A stretch of 64,000 nucleotides of DNA. Origin: Epiperipatus broadwayi (Eukaryota > Onychophora > Udeonychophora > Euonychophora > Peripatidae). Of the stretch, positions 1 to 11,150 are shown in pieces. A program made the position numbers and the translations under genes. Below the pieces are notes generated by a model that saw only the letters and a program-made list of their open reading frames with translations, did not search any database and was not told the origin of the DNA. Where the stretch lies: the NCBI GenBank assembly GCA_028023455.1, contig JAQFVV010006238.1, positions 1,245,478 through 1,309,477 on the forward strand, read 5' to 3'. Each line of letters begins with the position of its first letter. Within the stretch, counting starts at the first letter, position 1.

Positions 1-429
1 TAATCTTTTTCTAAATCTTTAATTTATTTAACATAAGTTTTTCTCTCTATAAGTTTATACATATATATGTATGGGCATTTAAGCATATGTATACATATCG
101 TTACTTTCCCCAAGTTCAGAGATCAGTACTTAGTCACTAAGATATGTGGGTCTTTTTATTTTGCTTTTAGAATGCTGTTGTTGTTTATATTGTCTCACTT
201 GATGTGTTTTCTCTTATTAACTGGTCATCGGTATCCGTTGAGTTGAATAAGTCGGGTATTATCTCCTCGCTCTTGTCTTAATGCAGCTGGTTCACTTGCT
301 TGCAAAGTACTTCTTCATTTTTCATTCGAACTGGAACTACTTGTTTTGATAAATGATGAATAACTTCCACTTATGACTTTTATATTATTTTTTACCTACA
401 CTGTTTCCTGTGGTTTAAATTTATTAACA
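1..429. other. AT-rich sequence, no gene seen
   Basis: No coding signature is visible. The stretch lies on the 3' side of the minus-strand Ty3/Gypsy element and may contain its decayed 3' untranslated region or LTR, but I could not match it convincingly to sequence on the other side of the element (4.65-5.3 kb). Confidence 0.4.
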
Positions 430-669
430 TTTATAGGTACCAGCTTGAGGTTTGTTTTGATCCACTATTGGCACAATGTTTGACAATTTTGTTCACAACT
501 TTCTCCCTAACTACCTTTCACCCAGTGATTTTTCTAGATTTGACACTAGGATCACATGTTGATGAAGGAGTGCAGTCAGCACTGCTTCATGTATTTTAAT
601 TTCCCCCAATTTGTTGATGGAGTTTGTATGGATTTCTTGGCTAATCTATTGAATTGGGGGTGGTGGGGG

Positions 670-1130
670 GTGAGTATGTTTAATCCCCCATTCTTTTATC
701 ACTTTGGAACTTTGCTGAAGTAAAGCCAGTTGCATTATCAGAAACAAGCGTTTCCGGAAAGTTGTGATGATCAAAAATTTCAAACATATTGCTAACAGTG
801 ATGTCTGTACTGGTGTTACTGACTATTTTATATTCAGTCCACACTGAAAATGTGTTGACCACTACACAGATGACCTGCAAATGGGCCACAGTGATAGATT
901 TGTATCCATTGTCATGGTCTTTAAGCTTTAGCCCATGGTTCAAACTTAGACAGAGGTGCTTTAGCACATATTCAACATTTTTGGCATTTTAAAATATATT
1001 TTTCAATGTCATTATTAATGCTGGACCACCAGACGTAACTATGAGCTAATGTTTTTGTCCTAACAATGCCCGGATACCCCTTCCGCAACAGCTTTAGAAT
1101 TTTATTCATACCCTTTAGTAGGATTAGCAC
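670..1130 (-). pseudogene. pol: Gypsy-1 integrase (zinc-binding and catalytic core)
   Basis: Around 1115-1000 the minus strand reads GYPGIVRTKTLAHSYVWW followed by NNDIEKYILKC, which matches the integrase zinc-binding region (HPGxxRxKxLxRxxxWWPGMxxDIexxVxxC). The core follows in a 95-residue open stretch (967-680) with a VVVNTFSVWTEYK strand and ETLVSDNATGFTSAKF, the second catalytic aspartate region (ETLVSDNGxQFTSxxF). The first core motif (DFAGP) is not clear. Sequence below 670 continues with degenerate, frame-broken integrase-like segments to about 430. Confidence 0.85.
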
Positions 1131-1429
1131 TCAATCACTCTTCAAAATACATCCCTTGTTATTATTGTTCATCCTTTGCTGATCTGCTTTACCATCCATT
1201 GGTAGTGAATGTCTTCAGATGTCCATTTAGACTCTATTGTGCTGTTGAGAGTTTAACTCTTTAAGGCATTGATATAAAGGCATCAATATCTTTCAGTCTG
1301 ATCAGGCATATATGATAGAGTGCTCTATTTGTTTTTCTTTTTTGTATACTAATGTATAATCATAACCTGCCAAAATTAGCCAATACAACATGCGAAGACT
1401 CAGATGTTTGGGAATTTGTTTAAATTCCT

Positions 1430-1680
1430 AATAGGGGTTATGATCGATTGCTCTCATAAATCTGCAGCCGTATGGATATTGATGGAACTTTTTTATGCCA
1501 AATAAAATCACAAGGTTCTCCTTGTCCATCTGACTATAGTTTTTCTCTGCTTTGGTTAATGTATGTGATGTGTAAGGAATGGGTCATTTACCTTCATGAG
1601 CAGCATGACAATACTGCCTTGACACCAAATTCTGATGCCTCTGTGGTCAGAAATACTTTTGCTGTTGTAATGGTCAAGTA
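1430..1680 (-). pseudogene. pol: Gypsy-1 RNase H remnant
   Basis: The minus-strand frame reads TEASEFGVKAVLS near 1650-1612, matching the Ty3/Gypsy RNase H signature TDASxxGxGAVLSQ with the catalytic aspartate changed to glutamate in this copy. Further on a decayed YESNRS-x-PLL corresponds to the conserved TDHKPLL segment. The enzyme would degrade RNA in RNA:DNA hybrids during reverse transcription. Position between RT and integrase supports the call. Confidence 0.72.
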
Positions 1681-1696
1681 ATTTATGTGAAGTAAG

Positions 1697-2010
1697 CAGT
1701 GATTTTATGCATAGAAATGCTTTTTTCTTGGATTCTTTTGGAGAAGATCATATAATAATTCGGCCACATGGACCTTTTCTTCTAAGAAATTTTCATAGTA
1801 ATTTTTTGCTCGCTTTTCATATTTTCTTCTAAGAAATTTTCAAAGTAATTAACCAGCGATTTTGTGCATAGAAATGCTTTTTTCTTGGATTCTTTTGGAG
1901 AAGATCATATAATGATTCGGCCACATGGGCTTTTTCTTCTAAGAAATTTTTATAGTAATTTCTTGCTCGCTTTTCATATTTTCTTCTAAGAAATTTTCAA
2001 AGTAATTAAC
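1697..2010. repeat. 157-bp tandem duplication inside Gypsy-1 pol
   Basis: Two adjacent units (1697-1853 and 1854-2010) match over nearly their full length with a few substitutions, sharing for example TAGAAATGCTTTTTTCTTGG and TTCGGCCACATGG. The minus-strand frame at the edge of the repeat reads FLDLVNYFENFLE, resembling the RT connection/thumb segment FLGLVNYY of Ty3/Gypsy elements. 157 is not a multiple of 3, so the duplication itself disrupts the frame. Confidence 0.85.
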
Positions 2011-2224
2011 CAGATCTAGGAAGGCTTGAAATTTTTTCATATTGTTAGAATCTCAGCATTTCTGCAACTGCTTTAGCTTTTTGGGGCGCTTGAGATGTGC
2101 TGTTTTTAGATATAATATGACCTAAGAACTTGATTTTGCTCACTTTTCATTTGCATTTTTGGGTATTAAGTTTAGCCCCAAATTCATTTAGTTTTTTTGC
2201 AGACACATTTAAGTTCATTTTCAA

Positions 2225-2750
2225 TCATAGCTGTAATCAGAATGTCATCAAAATATAGAATAATGCCTTGTAATCCATTAAGGAGGGATTGAATTTTTGA
2301 TTAAAAGATACTAGGGGCCAATGTTATTTCATGTAGAAGCCTCATACACTTTTATAATGTTACATGAGTGGTTAGAGTTAATATTTCAGCTGTCTGTTCA
2401 CTAATTGGTATCTGATGGACAGAGACATTAAGATCTAATTTAGCAAAAAAAATTGATCTTTGTGACACTATTATTTCTCTCTTAATAGTTACCAGGTATG
2501 CATTTTTACTCATCACCTTGTTTTCTGATACTTTATAATCACCGCACAAATGTATTTGTCCATTGGATTTAGTAATAATTACAAATGATGTAGCCCAATC
2601 AGAATTTTCAGTAGGTTGCAACACCCCTTTCTTAATTATGTCATTGATTTCATTTTTGAATTTGTCTTTTTGCGCAAATGGAACTTTCCATGCTTTGCAT
2701 ATTATAGGTAGCATGTCAGTGCTTACCTCTAATGATACAGGGTCTTTTTA
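2225..2750 (-). pseudogene. pol: Gypsy-1 reverse transcriptase
   Basis: A 120-residue open stretch (2714-2352) contains the fingers and palm motifs of Ty3/Gypsy RT: a KxxxEINDIIKKGVLQP helix, then DWATSFVIITKSNG, then CGDYK, then FFAKLDLN (motif A, with catalytic D) followed by HQIP. After a frame break, the catalytic YxDD motif is preserved as YFDDIL near 2268-2241. A functional enzyme would copy element RNA into DNA. Both catalytic-site motifs survive although the gene is interrupted, which suggests moderate age. Confidence 0.88.
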
Positions 2751-3599
2751 ATAATCCAGGTTCTTCATGAAATAAGCTAGGAAATTTGATTCACATTTCA
2801 TTTTTCATTTTGACATTTTTCACAAATGTGAGTAACCCTTTACTAGAAGGCTCTGGTCATAGACGAACATGCTTCAAGTTGCTCAAAAACCGTCTATTTT
2901 TACATTACCGTAGTGAATTTACTGTCATTTTAAAGCTTAAAAAAGTACCATATGATGCTGCCCTCTAGAATTATTTTACAAGTAAAAAAAATCAATAGTA
3001 TTCAAATTTAAGTTTTAACATTGGAAGAAGATGGTTTTTCCTAGACACTGATTGGTTGTTGCTCATATTGCACAAAAGAGTGCTTGTCAATAATTTTCAC
3101 CGCTCCAACTTCTTTGTTTTGATTTTGAAAATGAAAGTTTTAGAGCATTTTAATAATATTTTTTAATGCTGAAAATAAAATATATTTTAGAAAAATAGTT
3201 AAGATTTTAGTAAAAATTATTTATTTTTCCACAACATAAAATTGAGAAAGAAATCAATGATGTCTTCAGCACTTTCTAATTTGTTACAAACTTTCTTTTT
3301 AGGTTTTCCATTATCAAATATTTTTATAATTATAAATAGAAATTTATTTTGAAAAAACTTTTGTTCACTTTCATAATCTGACAAATTATTAATATACTTT
3401 TTACAAATGAAACTAAAATGAATATATTATTAAAAGATGAACTTATTTTTACTGCGGATTCTGTAATTGACCAATCAGAAGTTTAGAGTTTTAACTCACT
3501 CGTCCAACTGGAGTTTCTACACTGAAAAGATTATTAATACCCTTTTTTCTCTACCATTGATGCCTGATTAGGGGGTTTATTGGAGCATAAACTATGTAT

Positions 3600-3815
3600 T
3601 AAGGTAACTCTCACTTTTCCCTCTATTCTACTTATCGGGGCCTGAACAAGTCCGACAATTTTGACCACATTGCTATTTACATCTACTGCTTTAAGGTCAG
3701 ATTTTTATAGTTTAGGGATTTTATTACTCATAGAGATTACAGTAGCCCAGTCACAGACTGATATTAATGATATACCGCTGCCACTGTCTATCTCCATAGA
3801 TATGGGTTAATCACA
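3600..3815 (-). pseudogene. Gypsy-1 aspartic protease remnant
   Basis: The minus-strand frame reads EIDSGSGISLIS around 3790-3755, matching the active-site signature of retropepsins (hydrophobic-D-S/T-G-x-x-x-S-x-I/V-S). The catalytic D-S-G triplet is intact (codons at 3788-3780). A hydrophobic segment with VKIVGLVQ follows, similar to the flap-side strands of the family. The region sits directly after the zinc knuckle, its normal place. No continuous frame links it to the RT, and about 0.8 kb of unassigned sequence follows before the RT fragment starts. Confidence 0.72.
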
Positions 3816-3992
3816 CAGCTTTAGTTTTGACATTATTTTGTCATCATAAGTGGACATTTTTTTTTTACATTTGTATGTTGATTTTCCTGGCCCTGATGTC
3901 CATGTTTCCATGTTGTGATCATTAAGTTTTTCTTTACACATTTTTTCCATATGCCCCCTTTTTTTTTTTTTTTTACAATTATTGTAATGTTC

Positions 3993-4184
3993 TCATTTAT
4001 GAAAACAATTGCTGGCTTTGTGGCCCTTTTTTCCACAGCAAAAACATATAAACCGGTGTTCGCTGTTAGCACTATTTTCATTACTTTTCAACCTCTCTTT
4101 TTTATGGTTTACACACATCTGTTTGTGATTTGCTATAATTCTTGAATTCTTCAAATTTTCGAGATTGCTCAAGCATGAGTTCAT
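3993..4184 (-). pseudogene. gag: Gypsy-1 gag CCHC zinc knuckle
   Basis: The open stretch ends with CFCCGKKGHKASNC, which fits the retroviral/retrotransposon nucleocapsid knuckle C-x2-C-x4-H-x4-C exactly. This motif binds element RNA during packaging. It lies between the capsid remnant and the protease on the same strand, as expected. A lysine-rich stretch follows in another frame (to about 3.83 kb), with a poly-lysine tract encoded by a run of T on the plus strand, so at least one frameshift separates the knuckle from the protease. Confidence 0.82.
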
Positions 4185-4389
4185 AAGCTATCCCACATTT
4201 TATAGCCTCTATATAATCTAAATCACTAATGGCCAATAATTGTTGGCATAAACTATCGTTACACAAACCCACAAGAAATTGTTTTAGCAGGGCTTCATTT
4301 AGGAAAAATGCCTAGACATAATTCTTTGGTAGATTTTGAAGAGCACTATTTTAATCTTTTATGCTTTCATCCCAATCTTGGTTCCTTGC

Positions 4390-4602
4390 TCAGAATTGCA
4401 GTCTAGCGACATACCTCGAGGGTTGGGGGTTAACCTTATTGTATGTACAATCTTCAGAAGTTAGAGGTTCCTTGAGCCTGTTGGCTGTCTCAATAACTCC
4501 TTTCCCATCAAAGCATAATAACGAAGCAATCTTATACTTAATCATCTTTAACTTTATTAATAAGGTAAGTATTTTTCTACCTGTTGAACATACAGGGGCC
4601 AA
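4390..4602 (-). pseudogene. gag: Gypsy-1 gag capsid fragment
   Basis: A 70-residue open stretch contains KIASLLCFDGKG followed by a segment ending in VARLQF. This resembles the Ty3/Gypsy capsid pattern in which a KxxxLL..G segment precedes a TYxxL..HY.PxP..ER..F segment; here the last part reads TYNKVNPQPSRYVARLQF. In a live element gag would form the virus-like particle. It is the first domain of the minus-strand element and lies about 200 bp upstream of the zinc knuckle in the same orientation. The beginning of gag is not recognisable. The call rests on motif resemblance and position. Confidence 0.65.
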
Positions 4603-4620
4603 CTACTTGCCTTACTGACA

Positions 4621-5746
4621 TTAAATTAAATTTAACCATTCTTTAATTAATGGTCCAAATTAAGACTGTGACTGCACCAATTGCTATGTCTAATAAAAAG
4701 TGTACTTCCCATGATTAGAAATGAATACTAAGAGTTAATATTTAGATAATTCGTTCCTTATGATCTTTAATAACGGTTAACTATTTACATATATACAATC
4801 ATTCACATAAGAAGGCCTGAAGCTATACACAAATAATAATTTAGATCAATACAACCTGTAAGAGTCCTAGCTGATTGTTCTCACATTCGCAGGTCAGCTT
4901 TCCACACTTGGAAGTCACTATGCCATGGGAGACAATCTGCTCCTACATATATAATGCTCCAAGAATCAAGTGTAGTCTTCTTGATCCAATTAGTACTGAT
5001 GCATTCATTGTTTTCAATCTCTGCAATTGATTGATTAATACACTGTCCATCCGCTGAGGTGATTCTTCATTTTAATCTCCATATTATATTGCTATCTTTC
5101 TTTAATTAGTGAGTTATTTTTATAGCTTGTCAAACATTTTCTTATAAAGGAAATCTAACTCAATTGAATTTCTTTAATTGTTTTATTTCATTAATAATAT
5201 ATTCTATTTAATTAGACTATTATTCATTTTAGAAAATAATCTTTTTCTAATTTTAAAGTTATAAATCTTTTACTTACTAATTTTAAAAGAATCAGACTTT
5301 TACAATTTTTTGATTTATTTAACTTATAACTTTAACATATCAGAAGAATATATTAATATCAAATGATTATAGTGATTAGTAAACTAATATAATATATTTC
5401 TAATTAATTCAATGCCACATAAATATATAATAATGCAGACATTTTTCCAATGTTTCAAATTGCAATGCTTAATTTTTATATCAAGTATTGCTGATTTTTT
5501 ATCAAAAAAATATCTATGGAGGATATAATTAAATGTTAAAATTATTATTATTATATATATGATTTAATTTTAAATATTTTAAATCTCATTTTTACTAATC
5601 CTTGCCCTTGTAATTGCATAATTCTTTCATTATATTCTCATTTTTTTTAGCATAATATAGTCACTGACAGTTCATTTATTGGATAAACTTATTATTTGTT
5701 AAGTTGTGGATTTGTTTTTAAATGCTTGATGGTTAATTTCCATTCT
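4621..5746. other. AT-rich spacer, no gene seen
   Basis: This lies upstream (minus-strand sense) of Gypsy-1 gag and should contain its leader and 5' LTR if these survive. It is AT-rich, with a slightly less biased block at 4.86-5.05 kb. I see no recognisable TG..CA-bounded LTR and no coding signature. Confidence 0.4.
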
Positions 5747-5761
5747 AATTCACATATTTTT

Positions 5762-5863
5762 TCCCCATGCGTCATAGCATCAGCTGGGAAGCGAACCCGC
5801 TAATCCGGGACAACTGCTTGTAAAGCAGCCAATCGCTGATCTCTCGACCACCAATGCTTGACG
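5762..5863 (-). mobile_element. SINE-A copy 1 (tRNA-derived)
   Basis: In minus-strand sense the copy starts with GCATTGGTGGTCGAGAGATC (A-box-like), contains the hairpin CTGCTTTACAAGCAG that looks like an anticodon arm, and carries the B-box-like GCGGGTTCGCTTCCC that can form a T-arm. An acceptor-like AGCAT...ATGCT pairing closes it. It ends in a short A-rich tail. The direct repeat AATTCACATATTTTT lies on both sides (5747-5761 and 5864-5878), the target-site duplication of LINE-mediated retroposition. Three further copies lie at 14.1, 43.6 and 59.9 kb. Confidence 0.88.
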
Positions 5864-6214
5864 AATTCACATATTTTTAATGTCAATACCAGAACTTTGG
5901 TGGAAAAAGCCACTTTTTTTTTTTTCAATCACCTGCTTGATAAATTTGAAAAATTAATTTTTCATTGTGCAGTAAAACTATAAAGATAAGTTATTATTTT
6001 TATAACACATTTTATATACTGAAATGTCTCAATAAATAGGTTTTATGATAAATAGTTGCCTTTTTTATATTGAAAGATTTTAAGAATTTAGGCTTTTGGA
6101 TATTATTTATATTTCGTATATATATATTATCTTTTTGGTTTTATTATACATAATTTATATATAAATAAATCAATAATTCTGTCTATGATGTAAATTATAT
6201 ACACATGTATATTG

Positions 6215-6415
6215 AATAATTATTAAACACACATGTATATTTATGTGTCGTGCAGAGTGGAATAATTCAATGATATTAATACTATTTAGTTGAATATATT
6301 TTCATTACTGTGTATCAGATCATACCGAAAATACGCTCTGCTAAATATTATTAATATTATTGAATTGTTCTACCCTGTATGATACATAAATAAATATGTG
6401 TGCATAATAATTTAT
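6215..6415. repeat. Inverted repeat (foldback) with about 65-75-bp arms
   Basis: The left arm beginning with ACACACATGTATATTTATGT and the right arm ending near ATAAATATGTGTGCATAATA are imperfect reverse complements; both carry a GTGGAATAATTCAATGATAT-like segment towards the loop. The spacer is about 55 bp. There are no coding signs. It could be a small non-autonomous transposon. Confidence 0.6.
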
Positions 6416-6930
6416 ATATATTTTAAATTTTGTTTCGTAGTTGAAATATTTGCTTTCAAAACACACATTGTCATATTTCTTATATTGAACATTTCACATT
6501 TCTTATGAAATATTGAACAGCCTTATTAAATTAGCTTTTTAATTTTAATAAATAACAAATATTTTATTTATATAGCGCGATGTTATAAATTGTAATAATA
6601 ATAGTTTGGAAAGGAGAGTATTCATTAAAAAGCATTCGATCTGTAAAGCCATGTGCAGTGGAGTAATCTACTGCTATTATTACAATTTTAATCAATATAT
6701 ATCACATAAACTTTTGATATTTTTATTATAAATATTTTATATGATAGGTTTTATATTTTAACTTTACTCAAGTTAGATTGATCATATATAATAATACCTT
6801 TTTTGTTATTTGTTAGAGAAAAAAAGTACTTTTTTTTTATTTATTAGTCTGACGTTTGTATATGATTTTTATCAAATGTCATTTTTCCAAATTGACAAGT
6901 TTTTTTTTTTTAAAATCTATGGTTTCTCTT
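6416..6930. other. AT-rich spacer, small stem-loop
   Basis: No gene seen. TTGTAATAATAATAG near 6590 and CTATTATTACAATTTT near 6685 form a short inverted pair. The rest is A/T runs. Confidence 0.4.
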
Positions 6931-6939
6931 TTCTGAATT

Positions 6940-8500
6940 ATACTAACAAACTTCACATATGATTTCTTTCTAGCTCTCTACATTCGCTAGAGCTCCATTG
7001 AAAAACTTCAATTATCCAATATTATCATCTCATCTAGCAACATATTTAGGCACTATTTCAGTTATTTAATTCCTTTAATAATGTCTGTTTGTACCCTCAG
7101 CCAAAAATTTCATTTTCAATCATTTCTTGGTACTCCTAATATGTATCTCTCCATACTTTATTGAGTGATGTGAAATCTTTATACTACTCTTCTGTTAAGT
7201 ATCCAGTTTTCAAATCTGTCTGTAAGTAAGGATTGGTAAAACATCTATTAAAAATCCCTTTCAAACATAAGCATAATTTATTTCAATTTTAAAGTTATTT
7301 CTTCTACTAAAAGTATTCAAAGATTAATTATAGGATTAATTTCATGCATTATGTTTCCATCTCTAATAATAATTTGACCATGATATTTGTAGTTGTTAAC
7401 TTTTTCTAATCCATGATTATCATTGTTTATTTTCTGTGTTTGAGAAAATTCATGGAACATTACTCTCATCTTTTTAATATTTTTGATTTTCTATGTCTGA
7501 GAAAATTCATGGAACATTACTCTCATCTTTTTAATATTTTCATTAGTTCTATTTTATTACTTTTATTAGATATTTTTTTTTAGCATTTCCTAAAGTTTTG
7601 GAACAGTGTTTGCAAATCAGCTATATCATTTGCAAAATCCAATGAATTAAATAATCTTCACATATATTTATTCTTGTAGTTCCCCATTTTAATCCACAAA
7701 ATAGTTCTTGTAAAACTTCTGTAAAAAAAATTTGGAGATAGAGAATCACCCCATTGTACATCTTAGTTAATGTTAAGCGTCTTAGTAATACCATGTAATC
7801 TAATACTGAATTTTGGTAATATTCAGAATATGATAGTATCTTTGGGCTATTATATTTTGATGATGTAAAGTTTTAACTATTATAGAAATTTTTATACCAT
7901 CAAATACTTCGTTATTATTTGTAAATCCAAATGTAATGGCAACTCACATTCATTGATTTTCTACAATTTCTTCCAATACTCATATATTATATTTGCTGAA
8001 ACTACTTTTAAATCCATCTTATTCTTTTGGTTTGCTTGCATCCAAAGTTCACTATAGATGAGTTGTAATTATCTTATAAAGATTTTGTACAGAACTAATA
8101 GAAGATTGATGGATCTGCAATTTCTAATTTCTTCTTTATCATCTTTTTTCCAATCATCTGGCGTATCTTTATCATTTTAATCACTTGGTATACACGTTCG
8201 CCAAAATTTTTCCATTTTGTCATCACTTCTTTTAAGATATCAATAATTCCATTATTTTCTGATGTTGTTCCTTTTTATCAAGATTTTATCAGTAATTGGA
8301 TGCCTCGTCTTTTCACTTAAAAGGTTTGATAATTCAGAAAAGGTAATGATTATAGGGATTACTTTGTTTTCATATTCTTTATTAGTATATAATTGTTTAT
8401 AGGACTTTTCCACATATGTCACCTCCCCTTTTTTTTGTAATAATTCCAATTTTCTTCTCATTGCTGAAATAATCTTTTTTTCCAATACCAGATTATTTTA
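6940..8500 (-). pseudogene. RTE-like LINE reverse transcriptase (copy 1)
   Basis: Read on the minus strand, the order fits a LINE ORF2 from the pre-RT linker to the C-terminus. At 8485-8252 there is a linker with KSYKQLYTNKEYENK. Then DDWKKDDKEEIRNCRSINLL and VLYKIF (equivalent to NYRxISLLSVxxK), ELPLHLDL (around the first catalytic aspartate), GDSLSPNFF (QGDxLSPxLF), LDFANDIADLQ (FADD region, second D changed to N), VMFHEFSQT, VNNYKYHGQIIIRDGNIM, EINPIINL and ILTYRQI (LTYGxETW region), ending near 6.95 kb. Order and motifs resemble RTE-clade elements. Many stops and frameshifts show it is dead. No apurinic-endonuclease domain is visible upstream, so the copy is 5'-truncated. Confidence 0.8.
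7430..7543. repeat. 57-bp tandem duplication inside the RTE-like LINE
   Basis: Two adjacent units (7430-7486, 7487-7543) differ at only a few positions. 57 bp equals 19 codons, so the duplication preserves the minus-strand LINE frame and doubles a segment containing VMFHEFSQT. Either it arose after the copy died or it was tolerated. Confidence 0.88.
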
Positions 8501-8779
8501 TAATTTTAAAATATTTATTTCCTTCTGTAGCTCTCTTTGCTAATTTGTTGATTATAAGCATTTCTACTGTAATCAAAGCTTTGTATCATCACATATAAAC
8601 CCCGGATATTGTCATATTTTGAATAATGTTTACCAAAATGCATCAGTAATAATTAGATTATATGGTGACATTAAGAAGTTTAACATTGATAAGGTTGTGT
8701 GACAGAATGATTCTATATCTCCAAAACATATGTAACATTTTTACAAGGCGTATGTTAAGGATTAAAATGGAAAGCTAAG

Positions 8780-9515
8780 GGCATAAAAATAGATGGATAA
8801 TATTTAAACCATCTAGATTTTGCAGATGATTTGGGCATGAAATGCTAAAAGAGTTATTAGATGGAAGGAAGCATATAGAATTAAAAATAAATATTAAAAA
8901 AAGAAGAGTACAAAAATGTTCTGTGAATTTTCTCAGAAGAAAAAAAATTGTGATGAATTAAAAGAAGTTAATAACCACAAATATTTTGGTCAGATTATTA
9001 ATAGAGATAGAAACATAATGTTTGAAATTAATTTAAATTTAAATTGGGTTACTGCCTTTGATAAAAATAATTTAATATTTGAAAAGGAAGATTTTTAATG
9101 AGGTGTTTTATCGATTTTTATTATATTCTGAAATCTTGGACTTTAGTAGAAAAGCAGGGACTTCAGTCCATTCAATGAAATATAAAGAAATATGTCTTAG
9201 AATCAACAACAAAGAGTTTAAAAACCAAATATATGGGTGGGAGAGCAAACCAGTATTACCAGCTTCAATGAAAGAATGAAAAAAAAAAAAAACTGTTATA
9301 GAGCATCTGCTCAATTGATTGTTTAAAGAGATAATAATAGATGGATAGTTAAAATCTTAAACCAGATCTCAAGAGATTGTAGAAGATATAGAAAGAGATC
9401 AATATGTTTGTTGATATGAATTGGAGAAGAGAGTCTTAGGATTATAGAAACTGTTGTGCAATCAAAATGAGAATGGTGATATATATTGAAAAAAATATTC
9501 ACCATTAAACATATT
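8780..9515 (+). pseudogene. RTE-like LINE C-terminal part (copy 2)
   Basis: The plus strand reads HLDFADDLG near 8810 (RT motif C, with both catalytic aspartates present) after 5' truncation. Next come CEFSQKKKN, VNNHKYFGQIINRDRNIMFE and EINLNLNWVTAFDKNN, matching the same segments of copy 1. A later RWIVKILNQISRDCRRYRKR (near 9340-9400) corresponds to the basic C-terminal segment RWTxKILxWxPRDxKRxRGRP of RTE-like elements. Three open fragments of 60-70 residues are separated by frameshifts. Copy 2 begins about 290 bp from the start of copy 1 and points the other way. Confidence 0.75.
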
Positions 9516-11150
9516 AAGTGAGGAATATCAATTTAATGCTACATGTTAGTGATCAAATCAAAAATAATGGCGAATCTAATGTATTTACATTTTGGCAATG
9601 AAATCTTGACATAACAATGCAGATCAAATACTCTTAATAATCTTTGACCTGCTATAGTGCTTTTAAAATTACTAAATAGCTTGAAAGTATTTTATAACAA
9701 TTTTCAACTTCCAAGTGTCATACCTAAATATAAAATTTGATTTTACAGTTTTAATAAAGTAAGGAATAATAATTTTATACTTGTATAAAATTTTTCCTAG
9801 TTAATTACTGCTAATATGTGTATGGCTATAGGAGAAAATTCAATAGAGGAACCATAATTAAATAAGGAATTGAACAAACAACAACAATTTCCTATATAAT
9901 CTAAATTACTGCATTATATAAATTATCAAATAAATAGAATGCAGGTACTACCATGTTTATGGTTTATGAATTGGGGTTTGAGTGTTGTTGTTTTTGCATT
10001 TCATGGCGTTTTTTTGATGACGATTTCATTTGTGAGTGACTACTGCTGCTTTTAATATTTTAAACTTATATAAGCAGTATTTGATATTTCCAAGTGCAGA
10101 TGTTTGAGTTTGCTAATAATACTGAACTCAAATAATAACTATTCCTAACATACATACATATATATATATATGATATCAATCTATATATTTATGGAATATC
10201 TATAATACAGTTTAATTAAAAAGTTAGTTAATTAACATATTATAAAAAATATAGAATAGTGCAATTATAAAAAAATAGTGTAGTAATAAATTGAAAGGTA
10301 AAGAAACAGTGTGACTGATTGAGTATACATTGAATTGATAATACAAAGAAATAGTAAATGGAGGGTTGATTCGTGATTTTTTTCATATGGATATGTATAT
10401 GCAAAATGTATGTATTCAAAGTTACAATGTAGCCTTACTAGTAGAACCATCTCTTGTTAGCTTGAGTAGTCAGAGAATTCCATATGGTAATAACTATAAT
10501 TTAACTGCCATTCCTAAATTTGTTGTTATTTTTTTGCTGTGACATAATCAAGAAATGTATTGGCATTTTCATTGTTTATTTTTACTGTTTTTTTTTTTCC
10601 AAAACAATTACTGAATTCAGGGATTGTAAGAGCATTGAAAACAACATTAAAAACAGTTGTGAGATGTTAGTATCTGAAGTGTAACTGATGAGGTAGTGAT
10701 TCATTGCCAGATTTTGATACTGGGGATCTTCTGTTATTCTTATTTTTATTAGATCACATTTGATCAGCATTTAATGTTTCTTACTGCATTATAAACACAT
10801 GTTAATATTCATATTCAAGTCCTAAATATTACGTGTTAATATAAAATTAGGAATATATATATATGTAGTATGTAATTAGAAGTTATCAGTTATAGATATT
10901 GTTTATCAGTTTAGAAACATAAATGGAAACTTAAAGAATGATATTAATTGTAGAATTAAATTTAAGTGGATTTATTTTGGTATAAATAACAATGTTAATG
11001 GAAATATGCCTATGTACTTAAAAATGGGAGGTTATTAAATGTAATTTACCAGTGCTTTAATTATTGATCTAAGATTGACATTTATCACAAGAGCAATAAA
11101 GAGTTAGCAAACGATATTTAACTGAGAATTTCACATTGTGATTAACAAGA
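9516..11150. other. AT-rich spacer, no gene seen
   Basis: I see only A/T-rich sequence with (TA)n tracts (about 10,155 and 10,855). Open frames here are short (62 residues or less), low-complexity and lack motifs. Confidence 0.4.

Larger units (their letters stand above)
430..4620 (-). mobile_element. Degenerate Ty3/Gypsy LTR retrotransposon (Gypsy-1)
   Basis: Read on the minus strand from high to low coordinates, the pieces occur in the Ty3/Gypsy order: gag capsid remnant, CCHC zinc knuckle, aspartic protease, reverse transcriptase, RNase H, integrase zinc-binding domain and integrase core. The order RT-RNase H-integrase separates Ty3/Gypsy from Ty1/Copia, which has integrase before RT. Every domain is broken by stops and frameshifts, so the copy is dead. 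About 0.8 kb lies between protease and RT, more than usual, suggesting an unrecognised insertion there. A 157-bp tandem duplication lies between RT and RNase H. No LTR pair could be recognised; the low-coordinate LTR may lie outside the window. Confidence 0.88.

Noticed and set aside
789-992. Plus-strand open frame at 0.8-1.0 kb
   Set aside because: It is the complement of the integrase core on the minus strand.
1-5340. Possible LTR pair for Gypsy-1 (TAATCTTTTTCTAA at 1 and about 5,238)
   Set aside because: Only a short AT-rich word matches; no extended ordered similarity between the two sides.
5762-5863. Functional tRNA gene
   Set aside because: The tRNA-like fold is imperfect, an A tail and target duplication are present, and related copies exist elsewhere in the window; it is a SINE.
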